Source: Lachnoclostridium sp. UBA5725
GTDB taxonomy: Bacteria; Bacillota; Clostridia; Lachnospirales; Lachnospiraceae
Length of the DNA: 64,000 bases
Assembly (NCBI GenBank): GCA_002419585.1
Contig: DIGJ01000034.1
Coordinates: 57,644 to 121,643, forward strand
Direction of reading: 5' to 3'
Below the pieces are notes generated by a model. It was not told the origin of the DNA and searched no databases. It saw only the letters and a list, made by a program, of their open reading frames with translations. Positions 61,954 through 64,000 of the stretch are shown here, piece after piece. The position numbers and the translations under genes are program-made. The first letter of the stretch is position 1, and every line of letters starts with the position of its first letter.

Positions 61954-63588
61954 ATGGAAAACCTTCGTTTTACAGAACTAAATTTAGACTCACGCATTTT
62001 ACGTGCAGTTGAAGATATGGGCTTTGAAGAAGCCTCCCCTATACAAGCACAAGCAATCCCTACCATCATGGAGGGTGCAGATATTATCGGACAGGCACAA
62101 ACTGGTACCGGAAAAACAGCTGCTTTTGGTATCCCACTCCTTCAAAAAGTGGATTCAAAAGATAGAAATCTTCAGTCAATTGTACTTTGTCCAACCAGAG
62201 AACTTGCAATCCAGGTTGCAGAAGAAGTTCGTAACCTTGCAAAATTTATGCATGGTGTAAAAGTACTACCTATCTACGGTGGTCAGGACATCAGCACCCA
62301 GATTCGTTCTCTTAAATCCGGTGTACAGATTGTAATCGGAACTCCAGGCCGTGTTATGGACCATATGCGCCGTCGTACATTAAAATTTGATCATGTTAAA
62401 ATGATCGTATTGGATGAAGCAGATGAAATGCTCAATATGGGATTTCGTGAAGACATCGAAACGATTCTTGCAGATATGCCAGTAGAGCGTCAGACCATCT
62501 TATTCTCCGCTACGATGCCAGATGCAATCCGTGACATCGCTCGAAATTATCAGAAAGATTCAAAGACCATCAAGGTTATCAAGAAAGAACTTACCGTACC
62601 TACGATTGAACAATATTACTACGAAGTACGCACGAAAAACCGTAGTGAAGTACTTTGTCGTTTACTTGATATATATTCTCCAAAGCTTTCTTTGGTATTT
62701 TGTAATACAAAACGTGGTGTTGATGAATTAGTTAGCACACTTTCCGGACGTGGTTATTTTGCAGAAGGTCTCCATGGTGACATGAAGCAACAGCAAAGAG
62801 ACCGTACCATGAAAAAATTCCGCGATGGAAAAACGAATATTCTCGTAGCTACCGACGTTGCTGCCAGAGGTATTGACGTAGATGATGTAGAAGCTGTATT
62901 CAACTATGACCTTCCTCAAGATGATGAATATTACGTTCACCGTATTGGTCGTACTGGCCGTGCAGGCCGTACCGGTCGTGCCTTTACCTTTGTTTTTGGC
63001 CGTGAAGTATATAAGCTAAAAGATATTCAAAAACATTGCAAAGCTAAGATTGTTAACCAGCCAATTCCATCGCTACATGATGTAACCGATTTGATGGCAA
63101 CAAAAGCACTGGATCAGGTATCTGAAATCATTGAATCCGTTGATTTAACGAAAATGATTGACATTATCGAAGCACGTATCAACGACGAGGATTATACCGC
63201 TCTTGATGTTGCTGCTGCCTTATTAAAGATTTCTATGGGCGAATCCCGTGAAATCGTAAAAGACTCCGCCCCTACCAGAGACTCCAGGGATTATAGAGAC
63301 TCAAGGGATTATAGAGACTCCAGAGATTCTAATGTAACAAATGAAAAACACGGAATGACTCGCTTATTCATAAATGTTGGTAAGAAACAACGCATTAAAC
63401 CAGGTGATATTCTTGGTGCGATTGCAGGTGAAAGTGGTATTGAAGGCCACTTAGTTGGTTCTATTGATATGTATGACAGTTATACCTTTGTGGATGTACC
63501 AAAGGAATATGCACAGGATGTCATCGACGCTATGAAGAAGGCTTCTATCAAAGGTAAGTCGGTGCATGTGGAACGGGCGAAGCACTAA
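61954..63588 (+). CDS. DEAD-box RNA helicase (DbpA/CshA-like)
   Basis: A 544-residue helicase. Motifs: 'SPIQAQAIP' (Q), 'AQTGTGKTAAF' (I), 'PTRELAIQ' (Ia), 'GTPGRVMDH' (Ib), 'VLDEADEML' (II), 'SATMP' (III) and 'HRIGRTGRAGRTG' (VI). A tandem stretch of RDSRDY units lies at about residues 440-455, encoded by near-identical DNA repeats at 63278-63331, before a C-terminal DbpA-type RNA-binding domain ('RLFINVGKKQRIKPGDILGA', about 470-540). It remodels RNA, probably in ribosome assembly or mRNA decay. AGAAAGGA precedes ATG. Confidence 0.95.
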   Translation: MENLRFTELNLDSRILRAVEDMGFEEASPIQAQAIPTIMEGADIIGQAQTGTGKTAAFGIPLLQKVDSKDRNLQSIVLCPTRELAIQVAEEVRNLAKFMHGVKVLPIYGGQDISTQIRSLKSGVQIVIGTPGRVMDHMRRRTLKFDHVKMIVLDEADEMLNMGFREDIETILADMPVERQTILFSATMPDAIRDIARNYQKDSKTIKVIKKELTVPTIEQYYYEVRTKNRSEVLCRLLDIYSPKLSLVFCNTKRGVDELVSTLSGRGYFAEGLHGDMKQQQRDRTMKKFRDGKTNILVATDVAARGIDVDDVEAVFNYDLPQDDEYYVHRIGRTGRAGRTGRAFTFVFGREVYKLKDIQKHCKAKIVNQPIPSLHDVTDLMATKALDQVSEIIESVDLTKMIDIIEARINDEDYTALDVAAALLKISMGESREIVKDSAPTRDSRDYRDSRDYRDSRDSNVTNEKHGMTRLFINVGKKQRIKPGDILGAIAGESGIEGHLVGSIDMYDSYTFVDVPKEYAQDVIDAMKKASIKGKSVHVERAKH

Positions 63589-63693
63589 GGGGAAGCAAAA
63601 GATATAAAACCGGATGCAAAAATGCGTGAGGAAGATTTCTTTTGCAAGAACGTTGCCGTCGGTTGCTGTGGAAAATCACTCGCATAAACACTG

Positions 63694-63974
63694 CGCCAAA
63701 CCTCAGGGCATCAAACGGGAATGTTGCAAAAATATAGGTTATGTTCAATTTGCATCCCAGCGCACAAATAGCCTGTGCTCTAACCTCAATACGATTACCA
63801 ATTTTAATAAGCCATGAACAATGAAACTCAAGTGATTGCCACTTGAGTTTCATTATGTCTTACTAAAATAATCGTATAGTTCGGTTAGAACACAGGCCAT
63901 TTGTGCGCTGGGATGCAAATTGAGATAAAGTTTTCTACTTTTGCAACATCCCCGTTTGATTGAGTTTTGGCTTC
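63694..63974. repeat. Palindromic element, copy 3, with extended arms
   Basis: The family unit is 63721-63949: ATGTTGCAAAAAT at the left end, TTTTGCAACAT at the right. The arm CAATTTGCATCCCAGCGCAC pairs with GTGCGCTGGGATGCAAATTG, then AATAGCCTGTGC and its partner, then GGTTAG/CTAACC. The core hairpin is AATGAAACTCAAGTG / CACTTGAGTTTCATT. Outside the unit ATCAAACGGG pairs with CCCGTTTGAT, and GCCAAAcCTCA with TGAGtTTTGGC, giving a palindrome of about 280 bp. It follows the DEAD-box gene and may continue to the end of the window. Confidence 0.85.
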
Positions 63975-64000
63975 GTATAAGGCTGCTGAAAAAGTAACTT

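Overview
The window looks like chromosome of a low-GC Firmicute of the class Clostridia, most probably a Lachnospiraceae-type organism (relatives of Lachnoclostridium phytofermentans). The basis is the AT-rich sequence, strong AGGAGG-type ribosome binding sites, a T-box and an L20-type leader, many small two-component systems, GGDEF proteins, DUF4321, an RNase J and a divergent ClpX. No rRNA, phage, transposase, integrase or CRISPR array is visible. Species is not resolved.

Layout. 1-6.6 kb: a complete branched-chain amino acid-type ABC operon read leftwards (livJ, livH, livM, livG, livF), followed by a cytidylate-kinase-like gene and a TraX-like membrane protein. 7-11.8 kb: a nucleoside salvage operon (Crp-family regulator, udp, deoD, deoC, cdd, deoB). 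11.9-15.4 kb: a divergent ClpX and an HtrA-type protease. 15.6-19.1 kb: a polyprenyl-phosphate sugar transferase and RNase J on the plus strand. 19.4-28.6 kb: a UvrD-like helicase, gltX, a lipoprotein, a LytTR/GHKL two-component system, a second cytidylate-kinase-like gene and prfC. 28.8-30.7 kb: a TPR-GGDEF protein and a DUF4321 protein. 30.8-38.4 kb: a cell-surface block (beta-helix/Ig-like protein, DUF6273 protein, LemA) divergent from a second LytTR/GHKL pair. 38.5-43.3 kb: a subtilisin-like secreted protein, a histidine kinase whose response regulator gene carries a frameshift, and a GAF-GGDEF protein. 43.5-49.8 kb: tRNA-Leu, tRNA-Asn, infC-rpmI-rplT with its leader, a secreted protein of unknown function, and thrS behind a T-box and a tiny Cys/Asp/Asn-rich membrane protein. 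49.8-56.4 kb: a ribose-type sugar ABC operon with kinase, TIM-barrel isomerase and DeoR regulator. 56.6-60.1 kb: an Ig-like secreted protein divergent from an OmpR/HAMP-kinase system, then a zinc-ribbon protein. 60.1-63.6 kb: a SIR2-like protein and a DEAD-box RNA helicase.

Regulation can be read directly in several places: good sigma-A promoters before livJ, infC, thrS, the sugar operon and the DEAD-box helicase; a 21-bp-period direct repeat between lemA and a LytTR regulator; matched TGTCA direct repeats, each 11 bp from a -10 box, on both sides of the intergenic region between the Ig-like protein and the OmpR system; tandem repeats over the sugar operon promoter; and an ATT start codon on infC.

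The most unusual structure is non-coding. Very large palindromes (about 70-280 bp) fill many gene-end regions. Three belong to one family (6681-6965, 13443-13668, 63721-63949). Their cores are conserved, but their outer arms differ between copies and still pair within each copy. One copy is a mosaic of two variants. Other candidates for something new are the SIR2-like gene at 60.1 kb, the divergent ClpX, and the small protein between the T-box and thrS. All functional statements rest on reading motifs by eye; no database search was run.
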